A stretch of DNA of 64,000 nt from contig NC_047068.1 in assembly GCF_902459465.1 (NCBI RefSeq), forward strand, positions 12,795,195 through 12,859,194, given 5' to 3'. Numbering within the stretch: position 1 is the first letter of the stretch; each line of letters starts with the position of its first letter. Shown one piece after another: positions 26,974 through 34,293 of this stretch. A program made the position numbers and the translations under genes. This DNA comes from Asterias rubens. Lineage: Eukaryota; Echinodermata; Asteroidea; Forcipulatida; Asteriidae. The notes beneath the pieces were generated by a model. The model did no database searches, was not told the DNA's origin, and saw nothing but the letters and a program-made list of their open reading frames with translations.

Positions 26974-29900
26974 GTGGAGAATGGTGATTGTAAGTGCAGA
27001 ATGTGGCGGTAAGGAACGCCATGAAATTGGGCTGAAATATCTGACCACCAGACCACTGAGATGGTGTTTTAACCTGTATCCTTTCTTTGATGACTTAAGG
27101 TATCAGGAACTATCTGCTGGAGACTGACGACCATGAATGTCCGACCTGCAAAGAGACTGATGTGTCACCAAACTCCCTCATCCCCAACAAAGCTCTCAGA
27201 CAGGTGAGATATTTATATCACCATTGCTTATTAAAATAGGATAACTTTTGAAAGGTGGATTGAAAAGTAATATAAATATGACAAATTATTATCTGAGAAA
27301 TAAGGCACAAATTATATTTTGTATTTACGTTTTGTTACTACCCTGCACAGAACGCCATGGATTTCCAAAACGAGACGGGTTTCGTCAAGAAGATTGTTCA
27401 GAAACCTCGACGTCGTCCAGTGAAGCCTGTGTCCCCGCCACCGCCACCTCCCCCTCCCCCACGTACCCAGCCCAAGCCTGCACCTGTGTCATCAGTGTCC
27501 ACAGTTGTGACAAACTCCAAGCCGGATGTAGACCAGGTAAGCTATTATGAGAAACCTCGACGTCGTCCAGTGAAGCCTGTGTCCCTAATTTGTTTAACTC
27601 ATTTAACATAGCACCATGTAATGGTTTACAAGGTGTTGTGGTGCAATAGGCAGCCAATTAAACCGAATAAGCCCCTGGTAAAGATTGTTTAAGAATGTCT
27701 TTTTTAGCCATTGACACTTTCTCTTTTACTCATGTGGTACAAAAGTGTTCTTGTGGCATGCACTGCAGTTTTTGCCTCCAAGTTGCCCTTAAAAGTTGCC
27801 CCGTGTGACAATGTCTTTAGAAATGAAAACTAAATCTGTACCTTGTGCTTACTTTATTTGACAGCCCAAGCAACAAGTACCTGTTCTTGAGAGAAGACCA
27901 TACACACCAAGATTGAGTGCGCCAAGAATGAATGGCCCAAGACCTCAGTCGGACTACCAACCTAGACACAGCATGAACAATCAGCCAAGACATCCAATGG
28001 ATGGTCATGGCGGTGGTCCAAGATACCCCAGCCCCAGATACCAAGGTCCACCATCTAATCATCAAGGCCCAAGGCCCAGCTATGACAACAGGCCACCTCC
28101 TGGACACCATGGTGGACCCCCTCCAAACATGGGACCACATGTTCCCCCTCCACCTTCACACCAAGGACCCCCTCACCAAGGCCCTCCGCAGCAAGGACCC
28201 CCGCATCAAGGACCTCCGCACCAAGGACCCCCACATCAAGGACCTCGACACCAAGGTCCTCGGCACCAAGGCCCTCCACACCAAGGCCCACCACACCAAG
28301 GCCCACCTCATCAAGGCCCTCCCCATCAAGGACCTCCATCAGGTCCCCCACACCAAGGCCCTCCACATCCAGGCCCCCCACACCAAGGGCCTCCACACCA
28401 AGGCCCACCCAATCAGGGCCCACCTCGTCAGGGCCCACCTCATCAAGGCCCGCCTCATCAAGGCCCCCCACATCAAGGTCCCCCTCATCAAGGTCCCCCT
28501 CATCAAGGTCCCCCGCACCAAGGTCACCCTCCTAGAGGGCCCCATCCAAGAGGCCCACCAAGAGGCCCACCACAGCAGCAGCCACGATTCCAAGGACCTC
28601 CACAGCAAGGTCCACCTCGTGGCCCATCACCTCGAGGCCCGCCGCCCCCAAGACCTCCTTATAATCACCAGCACCCTCCTTTCCAAGGACCCCCTGGGTC
28701 AGGCCTCCTACCACCTCGCCCCCAAGGCCCTCCACAGCGTCACCCTGGTCCCCCACCACAACATGGAGGCCCACCGCCACCTCAAGGTCCGCCATCGGCA
28801 TCGCAACCAAACTACCAGGGACCGCCTCAACCCTTGCCTCCGCCTCACCAACAAGGGCCGCCACCACCGAACCAGGGACCACCAAACCAGGGACCACCAT
28901 CGGGTGCACCACCTCCAAACATGCCTCCTGCTCCCATAACAGGACCTGCACCACCCATGGTTCCTGGTCCACATCCACTACAAGGTTCTCCAATCATTGA
29001 AGGGATTCCACCTCCTGACCTGGCACTACCTCCGACTGTACCTCCTTTTGTACCAGCTGGACCTGGAACTAGGCCCCTGACGGAGCAGGAATTCTACGAG
29101 GAGAAAATGAGACTTAAGTAAGTAGAACTTACAAACAACCAGGGCCTGATTTCATAGAGCTGCTGTTAAAGCAGAAAAAGTAGCTAAGCATAATAAAATC
29201 ACACTTACCAGAATAAGTTTACCAGCCAAAAATACCCTTTGACATGCACCATTTCTGACTGGTTTCCTGCTAGTTTTTGTGAAGCACACAAGTTGTAAGC
29301 AACATTTTCTTCCTAAAGCCATTAGACACTTTTGGTAAACAGTATTGTCCAAGGCCCACACCTCGTGTATCACAACTTGTTTATAAAATAACAAACCTGT
29401 GAAAACTTAGGCTCAATGGTCATTGGAGTCGCGAGAAAATAACGGGAAACCCACCCTTGTTTCTGCACATTTCGCTGTGTCATGACATGTGTTTAAAATA
29501 AATCCGTAATTCTTGATATCGAGAATTTATATTGTTTTAATGTTTACTCGAAAAGAAAAGCATTTCATAGAACAATATTTCACAGGAAGTCTTTCACCAT
29601 TACCTGAACTGTAAACCCTGAAAGTTATTTGGAAATCTGTGAACTTTTAACTTTTTTTCTGTTCCAAAAGTGTCCAATTGCTTTAAGCAGCTCTATGAAA
29701 TTTGGCCTTGTTTCCAAAAATGCCGTTGAAACACTTCACATTGCTATTCGTGGGGTGTCGTGGCCGAGCGGTTAAGAGCACCGAATTCAAGCTCTGCTGA
29801 TTCTGTTCAGCAGTGTGTGGGTTCGAATCCCGGTCGTGACACTTGTGTCCCTGAGCAAGACACTTAACCATTATTGCTTCTCTCGACCCAGGGGTAAATG

Positions 29901-32900
29901 GGGACCTGTGAGGGCAGAGATGGTTCTTGTGATTGATTTAACCGAGTAGCGCATTTGTTGCACGAGGCTGTATACTCCCCAGGGAGCTGAGATGGTTTAA
30001 GGAGTGAATTAAGGCCCAGTGACCAGGGGTAATAATTTGAAGCGCTTTGAGACACCCATTCGGGAGTGAAAAAGCGCTATATAAACTCAAATATTATTAT
30101 CATTATTAAGACAAAACTGGAGCTTCTTAAGTAATCGTTTTCCTTTGAAAATATTGTTGCTGCAATAAAAACCATGGCTTGACCCCCAAAAAGCAAAAAA
30201 AGGTTCTCATAATTTGCTCCGTAATTTCATGTTGTCATGTTAGAAAATTGAGTTTTAGTTTTAACCCTTAACCAATGTGTGTTTGCACTGAACACTCGAC
30301 TGTGATGCAAATTTATACCAAAATCTGCCATGGTATGATGGAATCTCAAGACACTCGGACTTGCCTTCCATCGAGCTGCATTTAATGACAAATAATGATG
30401 ACAGCCGTTTCAGTCTTGTTTGCCATATTTGTACAACAACAGGACAAAGGTGTGTTAGTGTTTAGAATAAAACTCAAAGACTTTGTATTTATATTTGTTC
30501 TTGTTTTGTTTTTGTTTTTTACAGACATGAAGAACCTAAAAAACTAGACCCCATGGATGCATTTGCACAAGAGCTGATGGAGTACAAACGCAACCCAAAA
30601 CAAAGAAAGCCTTCCCCATCTCGCAGTAGGTCATCTCGTTCCAGTAGCCACTCCTCCTGGTCAAGCTTCTCGAGCTCAAGATCAAGGTCCTCATCTCCAT
30701 CCGGCTCTAGGGGCAGATCTAGGTCTAGGTCCAGATCGCGATCTCGGAACAAAGTCAAACGAAGATCTCGATCGCGCTCGATATCAAAACCAAGACAACG
30801 TCGAAGAACGCGGTCCAGGTCAAGAGACAACAAGCGAAGGCAGCCAGTGCAGAGATCTCGGTCGCCGCGGCAAAGATCTCGCTCCCGGCACCGTTCTCTG
30901 TCTCCTCGTAGACAGCGGCGATCAAGATCACGCTCCTTTCCTAGAATACGAGCTCCACTCAGACCCAAGCCATACGTGCAGAGACGGTCTCCTAATAGAC
31001 CCAGATCACCCCGTCCATTTTTCAATCAGAGATCTCCTCGTTACCAACGAGACCATTCTCCATTTCCTCGTTACGACCCACGCTTCGATCAACGATTTGA
31101 CCCCCAACAACCTCCTGCTATGCATTCCTACCCGCCACCACTTATGCTACCAGCCCATCCTGAGGAGCACTTTCCTCCTCAGCGTTTCCCGGAGGAAAGA
31201 TTTCCGAGATATGATCAACCTTACAACCCAGACTTTAATGGAAGACCAGATTTCAGACCTGACTTCCGACCAGATTTTAGACCTGACATGAGACCTGATA
31301 TGAGACCACATGCACAGTACCCAGATGCTCATGATGAACAATATAATATGTATAGAAACCAGTACCCCGACGGCTATCCAGATATGCCACCTCTTGCCCC
31401 AGGCGATCCACATGATGCACCATTTGACAGACAATCGTGGGAGCGTCAAAACCACTCACCGTTTCGAGAATCAGATTCCAGACCTCATCGAACAAGCCGA
31501 GAAAGAGACAGGCATAGAAGAGGTGATGGGGAGAGATCGAAGGATAAGGAGGTCAAAGAAAGAGATAGAAATAAGGAAAATGTTGATAAGAGGAGGAGCC
31601 AAGAAAAAGGTAAAAGTCGAGATCGGAGCAGGGAAAGAGACAAGCATGAAAGAGACAGGAGCAGGGAAAGAGACAGGAGCAGGGAAAGAGACAAGCATGA
31701 AAGAGACAAAAGTAGAGAGACGGAGAAATCCAAGGAAAGAGAGGAAAGGAAAGACAAAGACAGAGAGTGGAGCAAAGCTAAGGAAAAGGGACGTGAGCGA
31801 AAACATTCAAGCTCAAAACACAAACGGAAGCACAAGCACAAAGAGGATAAACCAGATGACAAACAGACTGCTAAGATTGAAGACAAAAATGATGACAAGG
31901 GAAAGACAGTTGATAAAGAGAATGCCAACGTCGTGGAGGAAAACTCGGACGCTCTCAAAAAGATGAAATCTCCTAAGCACAAAAAAACAAAGAAGAGTAA
32001 GAAATCGGACTCCGAAGCCAAGAATGTTGGCGAGGACAAAGATGGCACTAAGGTTAAGAAGGAGAAGAAGAATAAGGATGAAAAGAAAAAGAAGAAAAGA
32101 AAGGTTGGTGCCAAATCAGAATCCGGTACGGAGCAACCATCAAACTTGGACGAACCCAAAGCAAAGAAAGCCAAGATTGATGGTGACAAGGAACAAATAA
32201 AAAAATCAAAGAAGGAGGGCAAGAAGACTAAGAAAACTAAGTTGCCTAAGACTCTAAATAAGGAGAACCAATTAGAGACGGATATTTCAAAAAAATCAGC
32301 CATCATAGCGGATTACTCGAGCACAAGCTCAGTGGGCGGCAGCCCTGCCCCGCTAAAAACTGTTCTGGATTCCTCAACCACTGACTTGATAAAGACAGAA
32401 ATCAAAGAAGAATCAGTTGAAGATGAGAGGCTTGTCGTCCAAGCAAGAGGGCACAGAGCCTCAACCGATTGGGGAAATCCTTCTGATCAGCTCGAAAGTA
32501 AATTGCCTCCTGGTAAACTTTCTGACGGATCTATGAAACCAAAGGAAGAGCCCATGGAGACGGGGGAATCGACTCCAAGTAAAGACGTGGACACAGAATC
32601 AAAAGATATAAAATCAGAGGCTCAAAGCCCAGTTCACAAAACTGAAAACACTCCTCAGGAAAGTGACGATAAAAAGTTATTGACGCCTAAACTTGAGAGG
32701 AATATCAGCATGCAATCAGATGACGCTAACAGTGATCTAATCACTGTGACAGTCCCTGTATCACGGTGGGACAAGGACGAGTATGAATCAGAGCCATCAC
32801 CAGGACCATCAGCTGCCCAGACACCAAAGACGCTGCTCGACTTGGAACACAGCGAAGAAACCTTTGAGCCAGATTATGAAGAAGAATTGGACATAGAGAA

Positions 32901-34293
32901 AGAGACTACAAAACCAGTTGAAGGCGAAAAGAAATCTGAAAGTTTCTCAGATGTGAAGAAGGGCCCTGTTAAAGAAAGGAAACCCAGCTCCAGCAAGGAC
33001 CGAAGAAGTCCAGCAAAGGACAAAAAGGACAAAAAGGTGAAGGAAAACAAAACAAGCCCACCAAGAAAAAGAAGAATTAGCCCTATCAGAGCTCCATCAA
33101 GCCCTCGACCGAAAAAGACCAGCCCTGTTAGAACTTCATCGAGTCCTAAGGCAAAAGACAGAAAACACAGTCCAGTGCCGGCTAAGAAACGAAGCCCAAC
33201 AAGAGAGAGAAAGAGCAGTCCTGCACATATCAAAAGAAGCAGTCCAAGCCGAGAAAGACACAGGAGCCCGTCAAGGGAACAGACAAGGATGCGTAGCCCC
33301 AGTAGAGAAGTTAGAATCAGTCCTGCTAGAAACAGACGACATGGAAGCCCAGTGAGGGAGAGATGGGTTCCAACAAACCGAGAAAAAGGGAGTCAAGGTA
33401 GAGATCGCAGAGAAAGTCCACCTCGAGAAAGGGGGAGTCAGGGTAGAGATCGCAGAGAAAGCCCACCCCGAGAAAGGGGAAGTCAAGTTAGAGATCGCAG
33501 AGAAAGCCCACCCCGAGAAAGGGGAAGTCAAGTTAGAGATCGCAGAGAAAGCCCACCTCGTGACCGGGGAAGTCAAGTTAGAGATCGCAGAGAAAGCCCA
33601 CCTCATGACAGGGGAAGTCAAGTTAGAGATCGCAGAGATAGCCCACCTCGAGAAAGGGGAAGTCAAGTTAGAGATCGCAGAGAAAGCCCACCTCGTGACA
33701 GGGGAAGTCAAGTTAGAGATCGCAGAGATAGCCCACCTCGAGACAGAAGACCAAGTCCAACCAGAGAGAGAACCCATATCCCTATCAGAGACAGAAGAGG
33801 CAGCCCAAGTAGAGAAAGACGGCGAAGTCCAGTACAGGAGAGACGACATAGTCCTGTTCGGGAGATAAACACCAGAGAAAGAAGGGCAAGTCCGGGAAGA
33901 GATCGTAGAAACAGTCCTTCTAGGGAACGGTATTTAAGTCCCAAGCGAGAGGCAAGATTAAGCCCTTCAAGGGATCGGAAGCAGAGCCCAGAGCGGCGTA
34001 GGAGAGTCAGTCCAGTTGTAGAGAAGATGGAATCCAAGAGCCGGAAGGCGAGGAGTCCTAGCAAGAGCTCAAGCAGCAGCAGTAGCAGCGAGGAAGAAGA
34101 GAGTTCAAGCAGCTCCAGCGAGGAGAGTAGCCCAAGCCGAAGCCCCAGCAAGGAAAGGAGCTCAAAGAAGAAACACAAGAAACACCGAAAGCACAAGAAA
34201 CATAAGAAGACTAGTAAGAAGTCCAAAAAGGTATCTTCACATAAACACAAACACAAAAAGAGCAAGAAGAAGAAGAGTAAACAAAAGGAGTAA
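9202..34293 (+). CDS. RBBP6: RBBP6-type E3 ubiquitin ligase, 12 coding exons
   Basis: This is the complete coding span of an RBBP6 orthologue; the exons are listed in the summary and total 6180 nt, or 2059 residues plus stop. The sequence shows an N-terminal DWNN ubiquitin-like domain (about 3-78), a CCHC zinc knuckle (Cys162, Cys165, His170, Cys175), a RING finger (Cys266-Cys306), a proline-rich repeat region (about 480-790) and an Arg/Ser and Lys-rich tail. Every junction is GT-AG and the reading frame is kept through all of them. Known family members are nuclear, bind the mRNA cleavage and polyadenylation machinery, and ubiquitinate partners through the RING; vertebrate forms also bind p53 and Rb. 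Human RBBP6 is somewhat shorter (about 1790 residues) with the same domain order. Short tail motifs around SSTSSVGGSP, RWDKDEYESE and FEPDY match the vertebrate tail and support orthology over the whole length. Confidence 0.95.
9867..10210. mobile_element. Foldback element in RBBP6 intron 1 (family B)
   Basis: Bounded by TTAAAGCCATTA and ATGGCTTTAA. It matches, in inverse orientation, the element at 29314-29686 over several blocks, including GGTAATGGTGAAAGACTTC and TTTTCACAGGTTTGTTGTTTTAT. Confidence 0.7.
10211..11325. other. Rest of RBBP6 intron 1, with possible decayed coding piece
   Basis: 10320-10990 has higher GC and some protein-like text on the minus strand (for example GLEPYQFEQELADNDEP about 10610-10660), broken by stops. 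It may be the remains of a transposon-related gene but I cannot name it. The rest is AT-rich. Confidence 0.3.
11326..11416 (+). CDS. RBBP6: RBBP6 coding exon 2 (DWNN domain, second part)
   Basis: Encodes the rest of codon 56 through residue 85 and two bases of codon 86. The end of the ubiquitin-like fold is clear: LIPKNASVVVVRVPIGG. The acceptor is tacag before 11326 and the donor is gtaagt at 11417. Confidence 0.94.
11684..11806. mobile_element. Short inverted-repeat element in intron 2
   Basis: Ends are TAGACCCCTTACA and the inverse-like GTCATATGCAAAGGGGT. It shares ATCCAATGAT(T/C)TGCCTCCT with the element at 14787-15039. Confidence 0.5.
11919..11952 (+). CDS. RBBP6: RBBP6 coding exon 3 (linker microexon)
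   Basis: A 34-nt exon giving EPTRTDGQQKP after the split Ala codon (residues 86-97). It follows a T-rich tract and ggcag acceptor and ends before gtacgt. The human protein has a short EPAMATTKA stretch at the same point. The exon is too short for similarity alone to prove it, but it is needed to keep frame between exons 2 and 4. Confidence 0.8.
11953..12057 (+). CDS. RBBP6: Possible read-through end of a DWNN-only RBBP6 isoform
   Basis: If the exon 3 donor is not used, the frame stays open for 34 more codons (VRISRDDAHF to RYPLQYLT) and stops at 12055-12057, giving a 131-residue protein with only the DWNN domain. Human RBBP6 has a 118-residue DWNN-only isoform formed by reading past the same exon boundary, so the position agrees. 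AATAAA polyadenylation signals follow at about 12142, 13364, 13560 and 13759. No transcript evidence is available here; this is inference from gene layout. Confidence 0.4.
   Translation, partial: VRISRDDAHFPFSLSKCYYVAPKKTSRYPLQYLT
14435..15194. mobile_element. Inverted-repeat element in RBBP6 intron 3
   Basis: AGCCCTTTTCACACT at the left is matched by the inverse AGTGTGAAAGTGGCT at the right. A second pair inside (CCTCGGGAAATTTTCTACC against its inverse) extends the arms. It contains the element at 14787-15039. Confidence 0.6.
14787..15039. mobile_element. Element nested in the 14.4-15.2 kb copy
   Basis: Bounded by TAGACCCCTTGCA and TGCAATGGGTCTA. It is a longer relative of 11684-11806 and carries GACGTCATATGCAA near its right end. 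Confidence 0.55.
15755..15836. repeat. 82-bp near-perfect hairpin
   Basis: TAATGTCTCTTTTGAGGG and TTGGTTCT are matched by AGAACCAA and CCCTCAAAAGAGATATTA around a short loop containing AAAGAGCCGGTGTGGT. Confidence 0.75.
16123..16507 (+). mobile_element. MITE family A, copy 1
   Basis: Starts GGCAGTGGACACTATTGGTAATT and ends AATTACCAATAGTGTCCACTGCC, an exact inverse. The centre has a second hairpin (GAGACCTCAA...TTGAGGTCGC). The same element occurs at 36946, 39604, 61783 and 62637. Confidence 0.9.
20046..20150 (+). other. Short coding-like frame in intron 3
   Basis: A 34-codon frame from ATG to TGA reads MSVEFEGSTLVQMDEGRR and onward to GPQWLER. Its composition is more protein-like than its surroundings, but an in-frame stop lies just upstream and no family is recognised. 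Confidence 0.2.
20319..20525 (+). other. Coding-like frame in intron 3
   Basis: A 68-codon frame starting MSKDRSAAAKNTKSPRRR, strongly basic then Glu-rich and helix-like (RRVRQRMEEQEHESVDRF). It does not match RBBP6. It could be a skipped exon, a nested small gene or a transposon remnant. Confidence 0.25.
20877..21229. mobile_element. Long palindromic MITE family C, copy 1
   Basis: The whole 353 bp is one inverted repeat: TAAAGGAACACGTTGCCTTGG at the left matches CCAAGGCAACGCGTTCCTTTA at the right. The centre is ATGGGAGTCAAATTTTTTACTCCCAT. A second copy is at 43503. Confidence 0.92.
22697..22738 (+). CDS. RBBP6: RBBP6 coding exon 4
   Basis: A 42-nt exon in phase 0 at both ends, encoding GEDATRLTVDQLKK (residues 98-111). 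It corresponds to the ISLAQLTK stretch of the human linker between DWNN and zinc knuckle. The acceptor is gtgcag and the donor gtagat. Confidence 0.85.
23251..23457. mobile_element. MITE family D copy in intron 4
   Basis: Starts TTGGGCCCAATTTCAT and ends CTTTATGACATTGGGTTATT, with GCTTA-type blocks inside. It shares this design with copies at 29140, 36295, 38655 and 59321. Confidence 0.6.
23561..23649 (+). CDS. RBBP6: RBBP6 coding exon 5
   Basis: Encodes residues 112-140 plus two bases of Lys141. ANANASEADKIQA and HDYDPS match the conserved family segment just before the zinc knuckle. The acceptor is accag and the donor gtaagt. Confidence 0.93.
23880..24035 (+). mobile_element. tRNA-related repeat in RBBP6 intron 5
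   Basis: Contains GGTGGTAAGACATCTGC followed by GGTGGGTTCGAATCCCACCC, a B-box and T-arm-like stem, preceded by ACACCAATGTGTATTCAGCACTG. The last block recurs near 25140 (inverse family) and 30270. Confidence 0.6.
24177..24300 (+). CDS. RBBP6: RBBP6 coding exon 6 (CCHC zinc knuckle)
   Basis: Encodes residues 141-182. The zinc knuckle reads C162-x2-C165-x4-H170-x4-C175 within YTCNRCRKPGHFIRDCP, the retroviral-type CCHC motif typical of RBBP6 and thought to bind RNA. A short Tyr/Gly-rich run (RYGRYGGGG) precedes it. The donor gtaaga follows three CCG codons. Confidence 0.95.
24336..24542 (+). mobile_element. Repeat family E, copy 1
   Basis: Contains TTTGGTTTGCGGTAACACC, TATCTACTTGCCAGGTAAA, CTACTACTGCGGAGTAGATT and GGGAGACCTCAGTTCTG. 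The same blocks in the same order occur at 59170-59312. Confidence 0.65.
24636..24790 (-). mobile_element. tRNA-related repeat family F, partial
   Basis: On the minus strand it reads as a tRNA-like GGTAGAGCGCTGAC, then a B-box. It starts GAACAAAGCAAGACGGACTT, like the left arm at 39253. Confidence 0.5.
25130..25320 (-). mobile_element. tRNA-related repeat in intron 6
   Basis: Reads CGATGTGTGTTAGCACTGTA, then GTGGTATTCGAACCCACGACC, an inverted B-box and T-arm, then GACCATCGAGAGTGCC. It belongs with the copy at 23880. Confidence 0.6.
25354..25502 (+). CDS. RBBP6: RBBP6 coding exon 7
   Basis: Encodes residues 183-231 plus two bases of Tyr232. RVSTGIPREFM, VQDPSTKGA and SGHYAVPKID match the conserved region between zinc knuckle and RING in all RBBP6 proteins. 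The acceptor is ttgtatag, with a long T tract upstream, and the donor is gtaagt. Confidence 0.94.
26012..26184 (+). CDS. RBBP6: RBBP6 coding exon 8 (RING finger, first part)
   Basis: Encodes residues 232-289 plus one base of Cys290. The first six RING ligands are visible: Cys266, Cys269, Cys281, Cys282, Cys287 and Cys290 (completed by exon 9), in EQLLCPLC and IPCCGESFCDEC. The all-cysteine ligand set is characteristic of the RBBP6 RING, which recruits E2 enzymes. Confidence 0.95.
26629..27034. mobile_element. MITE family D relative with inserted microsatellite
   Basis: Left end GGGGCCAATTTCATGGC and right end GCCATGAAATTGGGC are inverse. The middle shares GCCTAGTAATGTGGAGTATG with the copy at 63540. 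Confidence 0.65.
26900..26972. repeat. (ATT)n microsatellite
   Basis: About 24 perfect trinucleotide units inside RBBP6 intron 8. Confidence 0.98.
27100..27203 (+). CDS. RBBP6: RBBP6 coding exon 9 (RING finger, second part)
   Basis: Completes Cys290 and encodes residues 291-324. The last RING ligand pair is Cys303 and Cys306 in HECPTCKE, followed by DVSPNSLIPNKALRQ, the conserved RING-following helix. The Cys290 to Cys303 spacing is 12 residues, as in the human protein. The donor is gtgaga. Confidence 0.95.
27351..27536 (+). CDS. RBBP6: RBBP6 coding exon 10
   Basis: A phase-0 exon encoding residues 325-386. It begins NAMDFQNETGFVKK, matching the vertebrate NNFKNETGYTK just after the RING. 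It continues into KPRRRPVKPVS and a nine-proline run. A 36-bp piece of it (27400-27435) is copied exactly inside the following intron. Confidence 0.93.
27537..27864 (+). other. RBBP6 intron 10 with a copied piece of exon 10
   Basis: Positions 27550-27585 repeat 27400-27435 exactly, exactly 150 bp downstream and in the same reading frame. If the intron is retained, the protein would continue through YYEKPRRRPVKPVS and stop at 27609-27611. The donor gtaagc is good, so normal splicing removes the copy. Confidence 0.75.
27865..29117 (+). CDS. RBBP6: RBBP6 coding exon 11 (proline-rich repeats)
   Basis: Encodes residues 387-803 plus two bases of Lys804. The exon starts with PKQQVPVLERRPYTPR and becomes almost wholly Pro/Gly/His/Gln. 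About 24 five-residue units of the GPPHQ type run from 28159 to 28526. A less regular Pro-rich part follows, and the exon closes with EQEFYEEKMRLK, matching the EFYREKRRLR segment of human RBBP6. That match anchors the orthology on both sides of the low-complexity region. The donor is gtaagt. Confidence 0.92.
28159..28526 (+). repeat. 15-bp coding minisatellite (GPPHQ units)
   Basis: Roughly 24 in-frame units of 15 bp encode Gly-Pro-Pro-His-Gln, with His sometimes Gln, Pro, Asn or Arg. Third-position changes differ between units, so the array is under some age or selection and is not a single recent expansion. Human RBBP6 is proline-rich here but I do not know of this pentapeptide array there. 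Confidence 0.9.
29140..29707. mobile_element. MITE family D, split by a nested insertion
   Basis: Left end CAGGGCCTGATTTCATAGAGC and right end GCTCTATGAAATTTGGCC are inverse copies. The 29314-29686 element lies between them. Confidence 0.75.
29314..29686. mobile_element. Family B element nested in family D
   Basis: Starts TAAAGCCATTAGACACTTTTG and ends CAAAAGTGTCCAATTGCTTTA, inverse of each other. The same family as 9867-10210. Confidence 0.75.
29754..30110 (+). mobile_element. Full-length tRNA-derived SINE
   Basis: The head is a Ser/Leu-type tRNA relative (GTCGTGGCCGAGCGGTTAAG, GGTTCGAATCCCGGTCGTGAC). The body starts GAGCAAGACACTTAACC, contains ACCCAGGGGTAAATGGG and AGCGCTTTGAGACACCC, and ends AAGCGCTATATAAA followed by an ATTATT tail. 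This body plan is widespread in marine invertebrates. Confidence 0.88.
30525..34293 (+). CDS. RBBP6: RBBP6 last coding exon (RS/Lys-rich tail)
   Basis: A single 3769-nt exon encoding residues 804-2059, ending TAA at 34291-34293. It starts with LDPMDAFAQELMEYKR, equivalent to the human FAKELMEYKK segment, then an Arg/Ser domain, a PDFR-repeat stretch (about 31240-31310) and a highly charged Glu/Lys/Arg/Asp region. Conserved short motifs follow: DYSSTSSVGGSP (about residue 1399), SRWDKDEYESE (about 1550) and EETFEPDYEEE (about 1582). Eight 15-residue SR-like repeats, a poly-Ser/Glu stretch and a Lys/His-rich end follow. Predicted to be disordered and nuclear. The large opposite-strand reading frames here are composition artefacts. 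Confidence 0.95.
33388..33747 (+). repeat. 45-bp coding minisatellite, 8 units
   Basis: Eight consecutive 45-bp units encode variants of GSQVRDRRESPPRER. Each has two arginine-flanked serines suited to SR-protein-type phosphorylation. Units 3 to 8 are near-identical at the DNA level, suggesting recent expansion, and copy number may vary between individuals. Confidence 0.95.

Noticed and set aside
26830..27048. 72-codon minus-strand frame with poly-Ile.
   Set aside because: It is the translation of the ATT microsatellite.
28001..28993. Alternative frames over the GPPHQ repeat on both strands.
   Set aside because: A 15-bp repeat keeps all frames open by chance; splice phase and conserved flanks fix the plus frame of exon 11.
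29754..29842. A functional tRNA-Ser or tRNA-Leu gene.
   Set aside because: The tRNA-like part continues into a SINE body with an ATTATT tail, and the stem pairing is imperfect; it is a retroposon.
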